A stretch of DNA of 64,000 nucleotides from Comamonas kerstersii (GTDB lineage Bacteria; Pseudomonadota; Gammaproteobacteria; Burkholderiales; Burkholderiaceae_C): the NCBI RefSeq assembly GCF_008801935.1, contig NZ_VZOT01000004.1, positions 124,001 through 188,000 of the forward strand, given 5' to 3'. The position numbers and the translations under genes were made by a program. Below are positions 34,478-45,930 of this stretch, in pieces (positions within the stretch are counted from its first letter, which is position 1; each line of letters starts with the position of its first letter). Below the pieces are notes generated by a model. It was given only the letters and a program-made list of their open reading frames with translations. It was not told the DNA's origin and ran no database searches.

Positions 34478-36216
34478 GGCGCGGCCTGAACTACACCTCC
34501 AGCCCCTTGCTGGCCAGCAAGACACCTGCATGGCGTAGCAAATTTGTCATGGCCTGTCTGGTGCTGGCTTTTACGGGGCTGGCCGCACGAGCCGCCTGGG
34601 TGCAGGTGATCGACAATGACTTTTTCCTGCGTCAGGGAGAGGTGCGCTTTGCGCGTACGCTGGAGTTGTCTGCCAACCGCGGCCGCATTCTGGACCGCAA
34701 TGGCCTGATTCTGGCCTCCAGCGTGCCAGCGGCCAGCATCTGGGCCATTCCCGAAGATGTGGAAAAGAACACGCCGGAAGATCTGGCCAAGCTGCCTCAA
34801 CTGGCCAAGCTGATGGACATGCCGCTCGATCAGCTCAAGAAAAAGCTGTCGGAAGACAAGAGCTTTGTCTGGGTCAAGCGCCAGCTGGACTGGGAAGTCG
34901 GTCAGAAGATCAAGGAACTGGGGATCAAGGGTGTCTACCAGTCACGCGAGTACAAGCGCCAGTATCCCGAAGGTGAAGCTGCCGCCCACATCGTGGGTTT
35001 TACCAATGTGGAAGACAAAGGCCAGGAAGGCATGGAGCTGGCTTTTGAGAACGATCTGGCGGGCCGCAAAGGTTCACGCCGCGTGATCAAGGATCGTCTG
35101 GGGCGTGTGGTCGAAGGCGTGGGGGAAGAAATCCCGCCCATCGATGGCCGTGACATTCAGCTGTCGATCGACAGCAAGATTCAGTTCTTTGCCTACCAGA
35201 AGCTCAAGGAGCAGGTGATTGCACACAAGGCCGTAGGCGGCAGTGTGGTGGTCATGGATGCCAAGACTGGTGAGTTGCTGGCACTGGCCAATTATCCGAG
35301 CTTTGACCCGGCTAACCGCAAGCGCCTGACCGGTGAGCAGCTGCGCAACCGTGCCATTACCGATGTGTTCGAGCCTGGCTCGATCATGAAACCTATTACC
35401 GTGGGCATCGCACTGGAGAGCGGCAAGTTCAGACCAAGTTCGGTGATTGACACCACACCAGGTCGCATCAATGTGACCGGTTCTGTCATTTCCGACACGC
35501 GCAACTATGGTGTATTGACGGTGGAGGGCGTGATCCAGAAGTCTTCCAACGTGGGTACGACCAAGATTGCCCAGCAGCTGAGTGCCCAGGAAATGTGGGA
35601 AACCTTCTCTGCGGTGGGCTTTGGCCAGAAGCCGCAGATTTCCTTCCCTGGTGCTGCCAGTGGCCGTCTGCGCCCCCACAAGACCTGGCGACCTGTGGAA
35701 CAGGCCACCATGTCCTATGGCTATGGACTCTCAGCCAGCTTGGTGCAGATGGTGCGTGCCTATACCGTGTTCTCCAATGGTGGCAAGGTGATACCTGCCA
35801 CCATGCTCAAGCTCGACAGGCCTCCTGTGGGCGTTCCCGTGTTTTCGGAGCGTACTGCCGAGCAGGTGCGCAAGATGCTGGCGTTGGCGACAGGTCCAGG
35901 TGGTACAGGCCAGCGGGCGCAAACCGTGGGCTATTCCGTCGGTGGCAAGTCGGGTACAGCACGCAAGCAGGTGGGCAAAAGCTATGCCGCAGGAAAATAC
36001 CGGGCTTGGTTTGCTGGCATGGCGCCGATTGAGAATCCGCGCGTAATTGTGGCGGTCATGGTCGATGAGCCTAGCAACGGCACTTATTACGGTGGAGCTG
36101 TGGCAGCCCCCGTGTTCAGTACCGTCGTGCAGCACAGCTTACGGCTGTTGGGGGTCGCGCCTGACATGGCAGTGCAACCACAAATCGTGGCCGACCCCGT
36201 GGAGGAATCGCTGTGA
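34474..36216 (+). CDS. ftsI: Peptidoglycan DD-transpeptidase FtsI (PBP3)
   Basis: Septal crosslinking enzyme working with FtsW. It has 580 residues: a membrane anchor (about 24-44), an N-terminal pedestal domain and the transpeptidase domain with S303-x-x-K306 (EPGSIMKP), S357-S-N359 and K492-S-G494. All three active-site motifs are intact. It begins at GTG 34474 (GTGA overlap with ftsL) and ends in a GTGA overlap with murE, so translation is probably coupled on both sides. Confidence 0.96.
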   Translation: MRRGLNYTSSPLLASKTPAWRSKFVMACLVLAFTGLAARAAWVQVIDNDFFLRQGEVRFARTLELSANRGRILDRNGLILASSVPAASIWAIPEDVEKNTPEDLAKLPQLAKLMDMPLDQLKKKLSEDKSFVWVKRQLDWEVGQKIKELGIKGVYQSREYKRQYPEGEAAAHIVGFTNVEDKGQEGMELAFENDLAGRKGSRRVIKDRLGRVVEGVGEEIPPIDGRDIQLSIDSKIQFFAYQKLKEQVIAHKAVGGSVVVMDAKTGELLALANYPSFDPANRKRLTGEQLRNRAITDVFEPGSIMKPITVGIALESGKFRPSSVIDTTPGRINVTGSVISDTRNYGVLTVEGVIQKSSNVGTTKIAQQLSAQEMWETFSAVGFGQKPQISFPGAASGRLRPHKTWRPVEQATMSYGYGLSASLVQMVRAYTVFSNGGKVIPATMLKLDRPPVGVPVFSERTAEQVRKMLALATGPGGTGQRAQTVGYSVGGKSGTARKQVGKSYAAGKYRAWFAGMAPIENPRVIVAVMVDEPSNGTYYGGAVAAPVFSTVVQHSLRLLGVAPDMAVQPQIVADPVEESL

Positions 36217-37712
36217 GCAGCGCAATCAAGCAAATTCAAGACCTGCAGCAGGCAGTGGCGTGGCTGCGCGCCCGTGTGAGCGGTCATTTACGCACCGACA
36301 GCCGTCAGGTGCAGCCCGGCGATGGTTTTATTGCATGGCCAGGTGGTGTCACCGATGGCCGCAAATATGTGGCAGCAGCGCTGGAGCGCGGCGCAGCAGC
36401 TTGCCTGGTCGAGCAGGATGGCCTGCAAGCCTTTGACCTGCAGGGGCCTGTGGCCAGTATGACGGGTCTGAAGGCGGCGACCGCCCTGATTGCGGATGCC
36501 TGGTATGGCCAGCCCTCGGGCCAGCTGCAGGTGCTGGCGGTGACTGGTACCAATGGCAAGACGTCGACAGCCTGGTGGCTGGCGCATGCGCTGGCGCAGT
36601 ACCAGCACGGCGTGCGCAAGGGCTGCGCCATGGTCGGTACGCTGGGGGTTGGTGTGCCACCTGCGGTACAGACCACCGGCATGACCACGCCAGACCCCGT
36701 GTGCCTGCAGCAGGCTTTTGCCGACTATGCAGCCCAAGGCATTGCTGCCTGTGCCATCGAAGCTTCTTCGATCGGCATTGAGGAGCATCGCCTGGATGGC
36801 ACGCAAATCCACGCCGCCATCTTCACCAATTTCACCCAGGATCACCTGGACTACCACGGCAGCATGGATGCCTACTGGCAGGCCAAGGCCAGGCTGTTTG
36901 CATGGCCGGGTCTGAAAGCCGCCGTCATCAATATCGATGATGCACATGGCGCAGCACTGGCTCAGGACTTGATGGCTCAGGGTCAGCTGGATGTCTGGAC
37001 GGTGGCTGTCGATGCACCAGCCCGTCTGCAAGCCAAAGATGTACGCCATGGCCTGCGCGGCCTGCGCTTTGAAGTGCAGGAGGGCGAACAGGTCTTCACC
37101 ATGGAAACCGGTCTGATCGGCCAGTACAACGTCAGCAACATGCTGGGTGTGCTGGCCACGCTGCGTACGCTGGGCATCGGCCTGGTGGATGCAGTGCAGA
37201 TCTGTGCCGATCTGGAGCCTGTTCCGGGCCGCATGCAGCAGATTGCCCTGCCCGAGCAACCGCTGGTGGTGGTGGACTATGCGCATACGCCCGATGCGCT
37301 GGAGCAGGCCCTCAAAGGCCTGCAACCTGTGGCCAGGGCGCGTGGCGGCCAGCTGCACTGTGTGTTTGGCTGCGGAGGTAACCGCGACGCGACCAAGCGC
37401 CCCCTGATGGGCCTGGCTGCACAGCGTCAGGCTGACGTGGTCTGGGTGACCAGCGACAACCCCCGTGGTGAAGTACCCGATGCCATTGTGCAGGACATTG
37501 TGCAGGGCATGCAGCTGCAAGGCGTGCATGTGCAGGTGGATCGCACACAGGCCATTACGCAGGCCATTGCCCAGGCGGATGCCCACGATGTGGTGCTGCT
37601 GGCGGGTAAGGGGCATGAGGACTACCAGGAAATCCAGGGTGTGAAGTACCCGTTTTCCGATATGGACAAGGCGCGCGGAGCATTGGCTTTGCGCAAAGGA
37701 AGTAGCAAGTGA
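36213..37712 (+). CDS. murE: UDP-MurNAc-tripeptide synthetase MurE (meso-DAP adding)
   Basis: Adds meso-diaminopimelate to UDP-MurNAc-L-Ala-D-Glu. Its 499 residues carry the ATP-binding TGTNGKTST (111-119), the HGSMDAYWQAKARLF segment with the Lys expected to be carbamylated, and D415-N-P-R418, the signature for meso-DAP rather than Lys. Its substrate is made by DapF encoded in this window. It starts at a GTG that overlaps ftsI. Confidence 0.96.
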   Translation: MSSAIKQIQDLQQAVAWLRARVSGHLRTDSRQVQPGDGFIAWPGGVTDGRKYVAAALERGAAACLVEQDGLQAFDLQGPVASMTGLKAATALIADAWYGQPSGQLQVLAVTGTNGKTSTAWWLAHALAQYQHGVRKGCAMVGTLGVGVPPAVQTTGMTTPDPVCLQQAFADYAAQGIAACAIEASSIGIEEHRLDGTQIHAAIFTNFTQDHLDYHGSMDAYWQAKARLFAWPGLKAAVINIDDAHGAALAQDLMAQGQLDVWTVAVDAPARLQAKDVRHGLRGLRFEVQEGEQVFTMETGLIGQYNVSNMLGVLATLRTLGIGLVDAVQICADLEPVPGRMQQIALPEQPLVVVDYAHTPDALEQALKGLQPVARARGGQLHCVFGCGGNRDATKRPLMGLAAQRQADVVWVTSDNPRGEVPDAIVQDIVQGMQLQGVHVQVDRTQAITQAIAQADAHDVVLLAGKGHEDYQEIQGVKYPFSDMDKARGALALRKGSSK

Positions 37713-39109
37713 TGATGAATTTGCAACAGGCTCTGGCGTGGATTGCCACCTTCCAGCCGCAGGCGCGGCTGGTGGGTGATGCCGCCACGGCGCTGCTGCG
37801 CGTGCATACCGACAGCCGCACGCTGCAGGCCGGAGACCTGTTTGTGGCGCTCAAAGGCGAGCGCATGGATGCGAATGACTTTTTGCCTCAGGTCAAAAGC
37901 CAGGGATTGGCTGCCGCTGCCATTGCGCATGGCGGGCTGGAGGCGCTGGGCCTGGCGGGCATTGAGGTGCCAGACACCACGGTAGCCCTGGGCGCGCTGG
38001 CGGCAGGCTGGCGCAGCCAGTTTGCGCTGCCCCTGATTGCCGTGACCGGCAGCAATGGCAAGACTACGGTCACGCAGATGATGGCCAGCATTTTGCGTGC
38101 CCACGCAGGCGATGCCGCACTGGCCACCCAGGGTAACTTCAACAACGCCATTGGTGTGCCGCTGACCCTGTTTCGCATGACGGCGCAGCACCGCATTGGC
38201 GTGGTGGAGCTGGGCATGAACCACCCCGGCGAGATTGACCATCTGGCTCGGATCACACAGCCTACCGTGGCACTGGTGAACAACGCCCAGCGTGAGCACC
38301 AGGAGTTCATGCACACCGTGGAAGCTGTGGCGCGTGAAAACGCCAGCGTGTTTGCCCACCTGCCTGCGGATGGCGTGGCCGTATTCCCGGCAGATGATGC
38401 TTTCACTCCTTTGTGGCGCGAGCTGGCAGCGGGTCGCGAGTGCATGTGCTTTGGTGCTGCAGATGCCGATGTGCAGGCCACCTCTGCCGCCTGGGCAGAC
38501 AGCGCCTGGCAGGTGCAGGTGCGCACGCCACAGGGCAGTTTTGACTGTGCGCTGCATATTGCAGGCCAGCACAACGTGCGCAATGCACTGGCTGCAACGG
38601 CCTGTGCGCTGGCCGCGGGTGTGCCGCTGGCAGCGATTGCTGCGGGACTGAGCGCCTTTGAACCTGTCAAGGGTCGTTCACGCTCCACAGCTGTGCACTG
38701 CGCAGGCCGTCGCATTGATGTGGTGGACGACACCTACAACGCCAATCCTGACTCCATGCAGGCCGCGATTGCGGTGCTGGCTGAGCTGTCTGCACCGCGC
38801 CTGCTGGTGCTGGGTGACATGGGCGAGGTGGGTGATCAAGGCCCAGCCTTCCACGCCGAAGTGGGCGCCAGCGCCCGTCAGGCCGGTATTGAGCATCTGA
38901 TGACCATTGGCACGCTGATGCAGCATGCCGTGGATGCCTATGGCGCAGGTGCTGAGCATTTTGAGGACATGGCTGCGCTGATTGCGGCTGTGCAGCAGCG
39001 GGTGGGGCAGGTTGGCGCAGTGCTGGTCAAGGGCTCCCGGAGCATGAAGATGGAACAAGTGGTGCAAGCCCTGGAAAACGCTTGCAGTAAGGAGGCAGGA
39101 TGCTGCTGA
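37709..39109 (+). CDS. murF: UDP-MurNAc-pentapeptide synthetase MurF
   Basis: Adds D-Ala-D-Ala to the tripeptide precursor. Its 466 residues have VTGSNGKTT (112-120) for ATP, an [10 protein letters not shown] segment and a [10 protein letters not shown] motif typical of MurF. The start is GTG at 37709 overlapping the murE stop (an ATG at 37712 is an equal alternative). It overlaps mraY by 10 bp. Confidence 0.95.
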   Translation: MMMNLQQALAWIATFQPQARLVGDAATALLRVHTDSRTLQAGDLFVALKGERMDANDFLPQVKSQGLAAAAIAHGGLEALGLAGIEVPDTTVALGALAAGWRSQFALPLIAVTGSNGKTTVTQMMASILRAHAGDAALATQGNFNNAIGVPLTLFRMTAQHRIGVVELGMNHPGEIDHLARITQPTVALVNNAQREHQEFMHTVEAVARENASVFAHLPADGVAVFPADDAFTPLWRELAAGRECMCFGAADADVQATSAAWADSAWQVQVRTPQGSFDCALHIAGQHNVRNALAATACALAAGVPLAAIAAGLSAFEPVKGRSRSTAVHCAGRRIDVVDDTYNANPDSMQAAIAVLAELSAPRLLVLGDMGEVGDQGPAFHAEVGASARQAGIEHLMTIGTLMQHAVDAYGAGAEHFEDMAALIAAVQQRVGQVGAVLVKGSRSMKMEQVVQALENACSKEAGCC

Positions 39110-40278
39110 TTTTGGCTGGATGGTTGCAGTCCCTGTCGCCAGACTTGAGTTTTTTGCGCGTGGTGCAGTACATCACGTTCCGTGCCGTGGCTGCGGCTTT
39201 GACCGCGCTGACCATTGGTCTGTGGGTGGGCCCCAAGGCCATTCGCATGCTGACTGCACTGAAGATGGGTCAACCCGTGCGTGGCTACGCCATGCAGACC
39301 CACCTGGTCAAGAACGGCACCCCCACCATGGGCGGTGTGCTGATTCTGTTTGCCATTGCCGTGTCTACGCTGCTGTGGTTTGACCTGAGCAACCGCTTTG
39401 TCTGGATTGTGCTGCTGGTCACGCTGGGTTTTGGTGCGATTGGCTGGGTGGACGACTGGCGCAAGGTGGTCAACAAAGACCCCGAAGGCATGCGTTCGCG
39501 CGAGAAGTATTTCTGGCAGTCGGTCATTGGTGTGATTGCTTCGGTGGCGCTGGTGTTCAGCATTTCCGAAAACTCCAATGCACGTGCGTTTGAGCTGTTT
39601 GTGACCTGGGTGCAGTCGGGCTTTTCGATGGACTTGCCGCCCCAGGCAGGCCTGCAGGTGCCGTTCTTCAAGGAAGTCAGCTACCCGCTGGGCGTGCTGG
39701 GCTTTGTGATCCTGACGTATCTGGTCATCGTGGGTGCCAGCAATGCCGTGAACCTGACCGATGGCCTCGATGGTCTGGCCATCATGCCCGTGATCATGGT
39801 GGGCACAGCCCTGGGCATTTTTGCCTATGTGACGGGCAACGCACAGTACGCACGCTATCTGCATTTCCCGAGCATCCCCGGCACGGGCGAGCTGATGATT
39901 TTCTGCGGTGCCATGGCGGGGGCTGGCTTGGCTTTCCTGTGGTTCAACGCCCACCCTGCACAAATCTTCATGGGTGATGTGGGGGCACTGGCACTGGGCG
40001 GTGCGCTGGGCACGATCGCCGTGATCGTGCGCCAGGAAATTGTGCTGGCCATCATGGGCGGCATCTTTGTGGCCGAAGCCGTGTCCGTGATGCTGCAGGT
40101 CGTGTGGTTCAAGTACACCAAGAAGCGTTACGGCGAAGGCCGACGCCTGCTGAAGATGGCGCCGCTGCACCACCACTTTGAAAAGAGTGGCTGGAAGGAA
40201 ACGCAGGTCGTGATCCGCTTCTGGATCATCACCATGCTGCTGTGTCTGATTGGCCTGTCCACCCTGAAGCTGAGGTAA
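39100..40278 (+). CDS. mraY: Phospho-MurNAc-pentapeptide transferase MraY
   Basis: Transfers phospho-MurNAc-pentapeptide to undecaprenyl phosphate, making lipid I. It is a 392-residue polytopic membrane protein with about ten helices. NGTPTMGG, the GWVDDWRK Asp pair, [10 protein letters not shown] and the HHHFEKSGW end are conserved. Its 5' end lies inside murF (an AGGAGGCAGG site is within murF), and murD starts 3 bp past its stop. Confidence 0.96.
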   Translation: MLLILAGWLQSLSPDLSFLRVVQYITFRAVAAALTALTIGLWVGPKAIRMLTALKMGQPVRGYAMQTHLVKNGTPTMGGVLILFAIAVSTLLWFDLSNRFVWIVLLVTLGFGAIGWVDDWRKVVNKDPEGMRSREKYFWQSVIGVIASVALVFSISENSNARAFELFVTWVQSGFSMDLPPQAGLQVPFFKEVSYPLGVLGFVILTYLVIVGASNAVNLTDGLDGLAIMPVIMVGTALGIFAYVTGNAQYARYLHFPSIPGTGELMIFCGAMAGAGLAFLWFNAHPAQIFMGDVGALALGGALGTIAVIVRQEIVLAIMGGIFVAEAVSVMLQVVWFKYTKKRYGEGRRLLKMAPLHHHFEKSGWKETQVVIRFWIITMLLCLIGLSTLKLR

Positions 40279-40281
40279 GCC

Positions 40282-42174
40282 ATGCAAGACCCAGACTTCA
40301 TGCACCAGCAGCCTTCTGTCACAGAGCCAGAAGCTGCAGCTGCGGTGGAAAATGCAGAATTGATAGCTGCTAGCGCTGAAGAAATCAGTGTTTCAGATGG
40401 AAAAGCATCTGAAATAATTGATGAACAAGCGCTGCAAGCTACAGAAATAAAAGCGATATCGGTGGCTGACACCGTGATTCCCTCGCTGGATACGCTGACC
40501 GCTGCCAAGGACGCTGCCGCTTTTGTGGCCCAGATTTTTGCCGACCCCGGTGTCTCGGACGCCGCAGACAACGAAGTCACGCAGCCCGAGCCGCAGGAGG
40601 CGGTGGAGGTGGTGGAGCTGCCGCCCGTGCCCGCCCAATGGCCTCAAGGCCAGGCGCAGCATCTGCAGGGCCAGCGTGTGCTGATTCTGGGCCTGGGTGC
40701 TTCTGGCATGGCCATGGCGCGCTGGTGTGTGCGTGCAGGTGCGCAGGTCACGGTGGCCGACACCCGCGAAGCACCGCCCCAGCTGCCCAAGCTGCAGCAG
40801 GAATTGCCCAGCGTGCGATTTGTGGGCGGCGCGCTGACGGCGGCACTGGTCGATGGGCAGAACCTCACGGCGGTGTATCGCTCGCCCGGCCTCACTCCCG
40901 AGTCCATCGCGGAGGTCGTACATGCTGCGCGTGCGATGGGGCTACCCGTGGGCGGCGAACTGGATCTGTTTGCCGCTGCGCTGCAAGGTTTGCAGCAGGC
41001 CCATGGCTATGCACCCAAGGTGCTGTCGGTAACGGGCACGAACGGCAAGACCACGGTGACTTCGCTGACCGGCAAGCTGCTCGAGCATGCTGGCATGCGC
41101 GTGGGCGTGGCCGGTAATATCGGCCCCACATTGCTCGATACGCTGAGCGCTCGCATTGATGCTGAGGATTTGCCGCAGGCATGGGTGCTGGAGCTGTCGA
41201 GCTTCCAGCTCGATGGCGTGCAGGGCTTTGAACCCACGGCCGCCGTGGTGCTCAACGTCACGCAGGACCACCTCGACTGGCACGGCAGCATGCAGGCCTA
41301 TGCTGCTGCCAAGGCCTGCATCTTCGGGGAAACGGCGCTGATGGTGCTCAACCGCGAAGACCGCATCGTCATGGACATGCTGCCTGCGCCGGTCAAGGTC
41401 AAACTGCAAAAGCCCCAGCTGCGTGCCCATGTGACCTTTGGCTATGACATGCCACGCCGCCCCGGTGACTTTGGCATTGAAATGGTCGCAGGCATGCCCT
41501 GGCTGGTGCGCGCCATGGACGCAGACAACACCGGCCGCCGTGCGCGTGATCCGGAGGAGGAACTGCACATCCAGCGCCTGCTGCCTGCAGACGCTTTGCG
41601 CATTCGTGGTCGCCACAACGCTACCAATGCCATGGCCGCACTGGCTCTGGCGCAGGCGGCGGGAGCCGCGCTGGCCCCCATGCTCTACGGTCTGCGTGAA
41701 TACCGGGGCGAGCCCCACCGCGTGGAGCCCATCGGCATGGTCAACGGCGTGGAATATTTCGACGACAGCAAGGGCACGAACGTGGGCGCGACGGTGGCTG
41801 CGCTCACCGGCCTGGGAGCAGACCGTCGTATGGTGCTGATCCTGGGTGGTCTGGGCAAAGGCCAGGACTTTGCGCCACTGGCTGCCCCTGTGGAGCGCTA
41901 TGTGCGCGCCGTGGTGCTGATTGGCCGCGATGCCCCCTTGATTCGCCAGGCCCTGCAGGGCACGGGCGTGCCGCTGCTGGATGCACAGGACATGGCGCAG
42001 GCCGTGCAGCTGGCCAGCCAGCATGCCAAAGCCGGAGAAGCTGTATTGATGAGCCCTGCCTGCGCCAGCATGGACATGTACCGTGACTATGCGCATCGCG
42101 CACAGGCCTTTATCGACGCGGTCAAGGATCTGGCGGATGAGGCTGGGCAAGTGCTGGAGGGCTATCCCCTATGA
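40282..42174 (+). CDS. murD: UDP-MurNAc-L-Ala:D-Glu ligase MurD with a long N-terminal extension
   Basis: Adds D-glutamate to UDP-MurNAc-L-Ala. The core begins near residue 128 ([14 protein letters not shown]); ATP binding is at V250-T258 (TGTNGKTT), and the DDSKGTN and MSPACASMD segments near the end are conserved. The frame is 630 residues against about 440 in E. coli. Residues 1-127 are acidic, Ala/Glu-rich and not part of MurD; residues 27-54 are encoded by a copy of the dispersed palindromic repeat. A GAGG site and the 3-bp gap from mraY support the start at 40282; GTG codons near 40609 are possible alternatives. It overlaps ftsW by 4 bp. Confidence 0.93.
   Translation: MQDPDFMHQQPSVTEPEAAAAVENAELIAASAEEISVSDGKASEIIDEQALQATEIKAISVADTVIPSLDTLTAAKDAAAFVAQIFADPGVSDAADNEVTQPEPQEAVEVVELPPVPAQWPQGQAQHLQGQRVLILGLGASGMAMARWCVRAGAQVTVADTREAPPQLPKLQQELPSVRFVGGALTAALVDGQNLTAVYRSPGLTPESIAEVVHAARAMGLPVGGELDLFAAALQGLQQAHGYAPKVLSVTGTNGKTTVTSLTGKLLEHAGMRVGVAGNIGPTLLDTLSARIDAEDLPQAWVLELSSFQLDGVQGFEPTAAVVLNVTQDHLDWHGSMQAYAAAKACIFGETALMVLNREDRIVMDMLPAPVKVKLQKPQLRAHVTFGYDMPRRPGDFGIEMVAGMPWLVRAMDADNTGRRARDPEEELHIQRLLPADALRIRGRHNATNAMAALALAQAAGAALAPMLYGLREYRGEPHRVEPIGMVNGVEYFDDSKGTNVGATVAALTGLGADRRMVLILGGLGKGQDFAPLAAPVERYVRAVVLIGRDAPLIRQALQGTGVPLLDAQDMAQAVQLASQHAKAGEAVLMSPACASMDMYRDYAHRAQAFIDAVKDLADEAGQVLEGYPL
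40362..40443 (+). repeat. Dispersed palindromic repeat, copy D, inside the murD reading frame
   Basis: Aligns end to end with copy B: GATAGCTGCTAGCGCT, then TTTCAGATGGAAAAGCATCT, then CAAGCGCTGCAAGCTAC. It is read in frame as [15 protein letters not shown] followed by [14 protein letters not shown], with no stop codon. Confidence 0.8.
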
Positions 42175-43439
42175 AGGACTGGTCCGCCCTGCGCGCACGT
42201 TTTTCGCACTGGCTGAAAGGGGCTGAAGACAAGCCCGTGGATGTGCTGCCCGTGCGCGTGAGCGGAACCGAGTATCGGCAGACGCGTGCCCTGCCGCCTG
42301 CGGCACTGGGGCTGGACCAGGCGCTGATCTGGGTGGTCATCGGTCTGCTGGCATGGGGGCTGGTCATGGTGTATTCAGCCTCGATTGCCATGCCGGACAA
42401 CCCGCGCTTCGGCAAGATTGAGCACTACCACTTCCTGCTGCGCCATTCGATGGCGCTCGGTGTGGGCTTTGTCGGGGCATTGATGGCGTTTCAGATTTCC
42501 ATGAAGACATGGGAGCGGCTGGCCGTTCCAATGTTTCTGGTGGCCCTGTTTCTGCTGGTGCTGGTGCTGGTGCCGGGGGTGGGGCTGGTCGTCAACGGTG
42601 CGCGGCGCTGGCTGCCGCTGGGGGTCATGAACTTCCAGCCATCTGAACTGGCCAAGTTCGCCGTACTCATCTATGCCGCCAACTACATGGTGCGCCGCAT
42701 GGATGTGAAGGAGCGGTTCTTCCGCGCTGTCTGGCCCATGGCGGTGGCCGTGGTGATGGTGGGCGTGCTGCTGCTGGCAGAGCCTGATATGGGCGCCTTC
42801 ATCGTGATCGTAGTGATCTCGATGGGCATTCTGTTCCTCGGCGGTGTGAATGCACGCATGTTCTTTCTGATGGCAGCGCTGGTGGTCGCAGCTTTTGTCA
42901 CCATGATTGCCCTCTCGCCCTGGCGGCGTGAGCGAATCTTCGCGTATCTGGACCCGTTCTCGGCCGACCATGCGCTGGGCAAGGGCTACCAGCTCTCGCA
43001 CGCGCTGATTGCGATTGGTCGCGGCGAAATGTTTGGCGTGGGGCTGGGCCGCAGCGTGGAAAAACTGCACTGGCTGCCAGAGGCGCACACTGACTTTTTG
43101 CTGTCCGTGATCGGTGAGGAGTTCGGCTTTGTCGGCATCTTGCTGCTGATCATTGCCTTTGTGTGGCTGACCCGTCGCATTACCGAAATCGGCCGCGAAG
43201 CCATTGCGCTGGACCGTGTGTTCTCTGGTCTGGTCGCGCAGGGCGTCGCGCTGTGGTTTGGCTTCCAGGCTTTCATCAACATGGGTGTGAACCTGGGCGC
43301 CTTGCCCACCAAGGGTCTGACGCTGCCGTTGATGAGTTTTGGTGGCTCGGCCATTTTGATGAACTTGATCGCCTTAGCCGTGGTGCTGCGGATTGACTAC
43401 GAAAACAAGCTCCTCAGCCCGAGGATGAGAAGGATATGA
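42171..43439 (+). CDS. ftsW: Septal peptidoglycan glycosyltransferase FtsW
   Basis: SEDS-family lipid II polymerase paired with FtsI at the septum. It is a 422-residue membrane protein with about ten helices. Motifs include the [17 protein letters not shown] and LAEPDMGAF regions (with the catalytic Asp of the SEDS family in an EPD context), [15 protein letters not shown] and [10 protein letters not shown]. It overlaps both murD and murG by 4 bp. Confidence 0.95.
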   Translation: MKDWSALRARFSHWLKGAEDKPVDVLPVRVSGTEYRQTRALPPAALGLDQALIWVVIGLLAWGLVMVYSASIAMPDNPRFGKIEHYHFLLRHSMALGVGFVGALMAFQISMKTWERLAVPMFLVALFLLVLVLVPGVGLVVNGARRWLPLGVMNFQPSELAKFAVLIYAANYMVRRMDVKERFFRAVWPMAVAVVMVGVLLLAEPDMGAFIVIVVISMGILFLGGVNARMFFLMAALVVAAFVTMIALSPWRRERIFAYLDPFSADHALGKGYQLSHALIAIGRGEMFGVGLGRSVEKLHWLPEAHTDFLLSVIGEEFGFVGILLLIIAFVWLTRRITEIGREAIALDRVFSGLVAQGVALWFGFQAFINMGVNLGALPTKGLTLPLMSFGGSAILMNLIALAVVLRIDYENKLLSPRMRRI

Positions 43440-44500
43440 AAGAAAAAGTGGCTTTGATCATGGCCGGCGGCACGGGAGGGCACATCTTCCCGGGGCTGGC
43501 CGTGGCTCAGGCATTGCGTGAGCAAGGCTGGCGTGTGCACTGGCTCGGCGCTCCCAACAGCATGGAAGCGCGCCTGGTGCCGACCTATGGCTTTGCGCTG
43601 GAAACCATTGATTTCGGTGGCGTGCGCGGCAAAGGGCTGACCACGCTGGCGCTGCTGCCGCTGCGTTTGCTCAAGGCATTCTGGCAGTCGCTGGCCGTGG
43701 TGCGTCGGGTCAAGCCTGATGTGCTGGTGGGCTTTGGGGGCTACATCGCCTTTCCCGGCGGGATGATGGGCGTGCTGACTGGCAAGAAGCTGGTGCTGCA
43801 CGAACAGAACTCCGTGGCCGGTGCTGCCAACAAGGTGCTGGCAGGCATTGCCGACCGTGTCTTTACCGCCTTTCCCAAGGCACTGAAAACAGGCCAGTGG
43901 GTGGGCAATCCGCTGCGTGAAGACTTTTTGCGCCAGCCAGACCCTGCCCAGCGTTTTGCCGGGCGCAGCGGCCCGCTCAAGGTGCTGGTGGTGGGCGGCA
44001 GTCTGGGTGCCAAGGCGCTCAATGACATCGTGCCGCAAGCACTGGCATTGATCCCGGCTGAACAGCGCCCACAGGTGGTGCACCAAAGCGGCGCCAAGCA
44101 GATCGATGCCCTGCGTGCCAACTACGAGGCTGCTGGTGTGCAGGCAGAGCTGCTGCCTTTTATCGACAACATGGCTCAGGCCTTTGCCGACGCCGATCTG
44201 GTGATCTGCCGCGCAGGTGCCAGCACGGTCACGGAAATTGCTGCCGTGGGCGCGGCTGCCATCTATGTGCCTTTCCCCCATGCGGTGGATGACCACCAGA
44301 CGCACAACGCGAAGTTTCTGGTCGATGCAGGTGGTGGATGGTTAATACAACAAGATGCATTGAATGCACCAAAATTGGCTGAAATGCTACAGAATATGCA
44401 GCGTTCCGTACTCTTGAATGCTGCCCTTAAAGCGAAAACGATGCAGAAGATTGATGCAACCCATGCCGTGGTTGCTGCGTGCGAGGAGATCGCCGCATGA
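43436..44500 (+). CDS. murG: UDP-GlcNAc:lipid I GlcNAc transferase MurG
   Basis: Adds GlcNAc to lipid I, completing lipid II on the inner face of the membrane. It has 354 residues in two Rossmann-like halves: [15 protein letters not shown] near the N-terminus and [25 protein letters not shown] and [13 protein letters not shown] in the C-terminal half. The last 150 bp are visibly more AT-rich than the neighbours. It overlaps murC by 4 bp. Confidence 0.95.
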   Translation: MKEKVALIMAGGTGGHIFPGLAVAQALREQGWRVHWLGAPNSMEARLVPTYGFALETIDFGGVRGKGLTTLALLPLRLLKAFWQSLAVVRRVKPDVLVGFGGYIAFPGGMMGVLTGKKLVLHEQNSVAGAANKVLAGIADRVFTAFPKALKTGQWVGNPLREDFLRQPDPAQRFAGRSGPLKVLVVGGSLGAKALNDIVPQALALIPAEQRPQVVHQSGAKQIDALRANYEAAGVQAELLPFIDNMAQAFADADLVICRAGASTVTEIAAVGAAAIYVPFPHAVDDHQTHNAKFLVDAGGGWLIQQDALNAPKLAEMLQNMQRSVLLNAALKAKTMQKIDATHAVVAACEEIAA

Positions 44501-45930
44501 AACACGCCATTCAAAACATCCACTTTGTGGGTCTCGGTGGCTCGGGAATGAGTGGTATTGCCGAGGTGTTGCACAACCTCGGCTATTGCGTCTCTGGCTC
44601 TGACCTGGCGCACAGTGCCACGCTGCAGCGTTTGCAATCGCTGGGGATCAAGACCTTTGTGGGCCACGATGCGGCCCATGTGCAGGGGGTCGATGTGGTG
44701 GTGACTTCCACCGCCGTCAAAGCCGACAACCCCGAAGTGATCGAAGCGCGTGCGCGCAAGATTCCTGTGGTGCCGCGCGCCCTGATGCTGGCTGAGCTGA
44801 TGCGCTTCAAGCAAGGCATTGCCATTGCGGGCGCTCACGGTAAGACCACCACCACCAGCCTGGTCACCAGCGTGCTGGCGGAAGGCGGCCTGGACCCCAC
44901 TTTTGTGATTGGCGGCAAGCTCAACAGCGCCGGAGCCAACGCCAAGCTGGGCCATGGCGACTACATCGTGGTGGAAGCGGATGAGTCCGATGCCTCGTTT
45001 CTGAACCTGCTGCCCATCATGGCCGTGGTCACGAACATCGATGCTGACCACATGGAAACCTACGGCCATGACTTTGGCAAGCTCAAGCAGGCCTTTGTGG
45101 ATTTCCTGCACCGCATGCCTTTCTATGGCCGTGCCATCGTCTGTGCGGAAAGCCCTGCGGTGCGCGAGATCCTGCCGCAGCTGGCACGTCCCGTAACTAC
45201 CTACGGCTTCGCAGAAGACGTGCAGGTGCGTGCCATCAACGTGCGTGCCGAGCATGGCCAGATGCGCTTTACCGTGCTGCGCCAGAACGGCCACACCTAT
45301 CCAGCGCTGGACGTCACCCTGAGTCTGGCTGGCGAGCACAACGTGCTCAATGCGCTGGCTGCCGTGGCGGTGGCCATGGAACTGGAGATTCCTGATGACG
45401 CCTTGTTGCGTGCGCTGGAAGGCTTCAAGGGGGTGGGTCGCCGTTTCCAGCGCTATGGCGATCTGCCCTGCAAGCAGGGCGGCAACTTCACGGTGATTGA
45501 CGACTATGGCCATCACCCCGTGGAAATGGCGGCGACGCTGGCTGCAGCGCGTGGCGCCTTCCCTGGCCGCCGCCTGGTGCTGGCCTTCCAGCCCCACCGC
45601 TACACCCGCACCCGCGACTGCTTTGAAGACTTTGTGAAAGTGCTGGGGCAGGCCGATGCTGTCTTGCTCAACGAAGTCTATGCCGCTGGCGAAGAGCCCG
45701 TAGTGGCTGCAGACGGTCGTGCGCTCGCGCGTGCCGTGCGTGTGGCAGGCCGTGTAGAGCCCATTTTTGTTGAGAAAATTGAAGATTTGCCACAGATGAT
45801 TGCAGACAATGCGCAGCCCGGCGATGTGGTGCTGTGCATGGGGGCAGGGTCGATTGGCGCAGTGCCAGCGCAGCTGGTTAGTTTGCTAGAGAAAAAAGAG
45901 CAAATAACGCAGGGAGGATCTGCGTTATGA
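44497..45930 (+). CDS. murC: UDP-MurNAc:L-alanine ligase MurC
   Basis: First amino-acid ligase of the peptidoglycan precursor pathway. It has 477 residues, with an N-terminal [17 protein letters not shown]-binding motif, ATP-binding GAHGKTTTT (112-120), [10 protein letters not shown] and DDYGHHPVE. The ATG at 44497 overlaps the murG stop; an in-frame start at 44479 would add a non-conserved stretch. It overlaps ddl by 4 bp. Confidence 0.96.
   Translation: MKHAIQNIHFVGLGGSGMSGIAEVLHNLGYCVSGSDLAHSATLQRLQSLGIKTFVGHDAAHVQGVDVVVTSTAVKADNPEVIEARARKIPVVPRALMLAELMRFKQGIAIAGAHGKTTTTSLVTSVLAEGGLDPTFVIGGKLNSAGANAKLGHGDYIVVEADESDASFLNLLPIMAVVTNIDADHMETYGHDFGKLKQAFVDFLHRMPFYGRAIVCAESPAVREILPQLARPVTTYGFAEDVQVRAINVRAEHGQMRFTVLRQNGHTYPALDVTLSLAGEHNVLNALAAVAVAMELEIPDDALLRALEGFKGVGRRFQRYGDLPCKQGGNFTVIDDYGHHPVEMAATLAAARGAFPGRRLVLAFQPHRYTRTRDCFEDFVKVLGQADAVLLNEVYAAGEEPVVAADGRALARAVRVAGRVEPIFVEKIEDLPQMIADNAQPGDVVLCMGAGSIGAVPAQLVSLLEKKEQITQGGSAL

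Noticed and set aside
36213-45930. Overlapping start and stop codons in the dcw cluster as possible frameshift signals
   Set aside because: ATGA/GTGA overlaps are normal translational coupling, and each product is complete.
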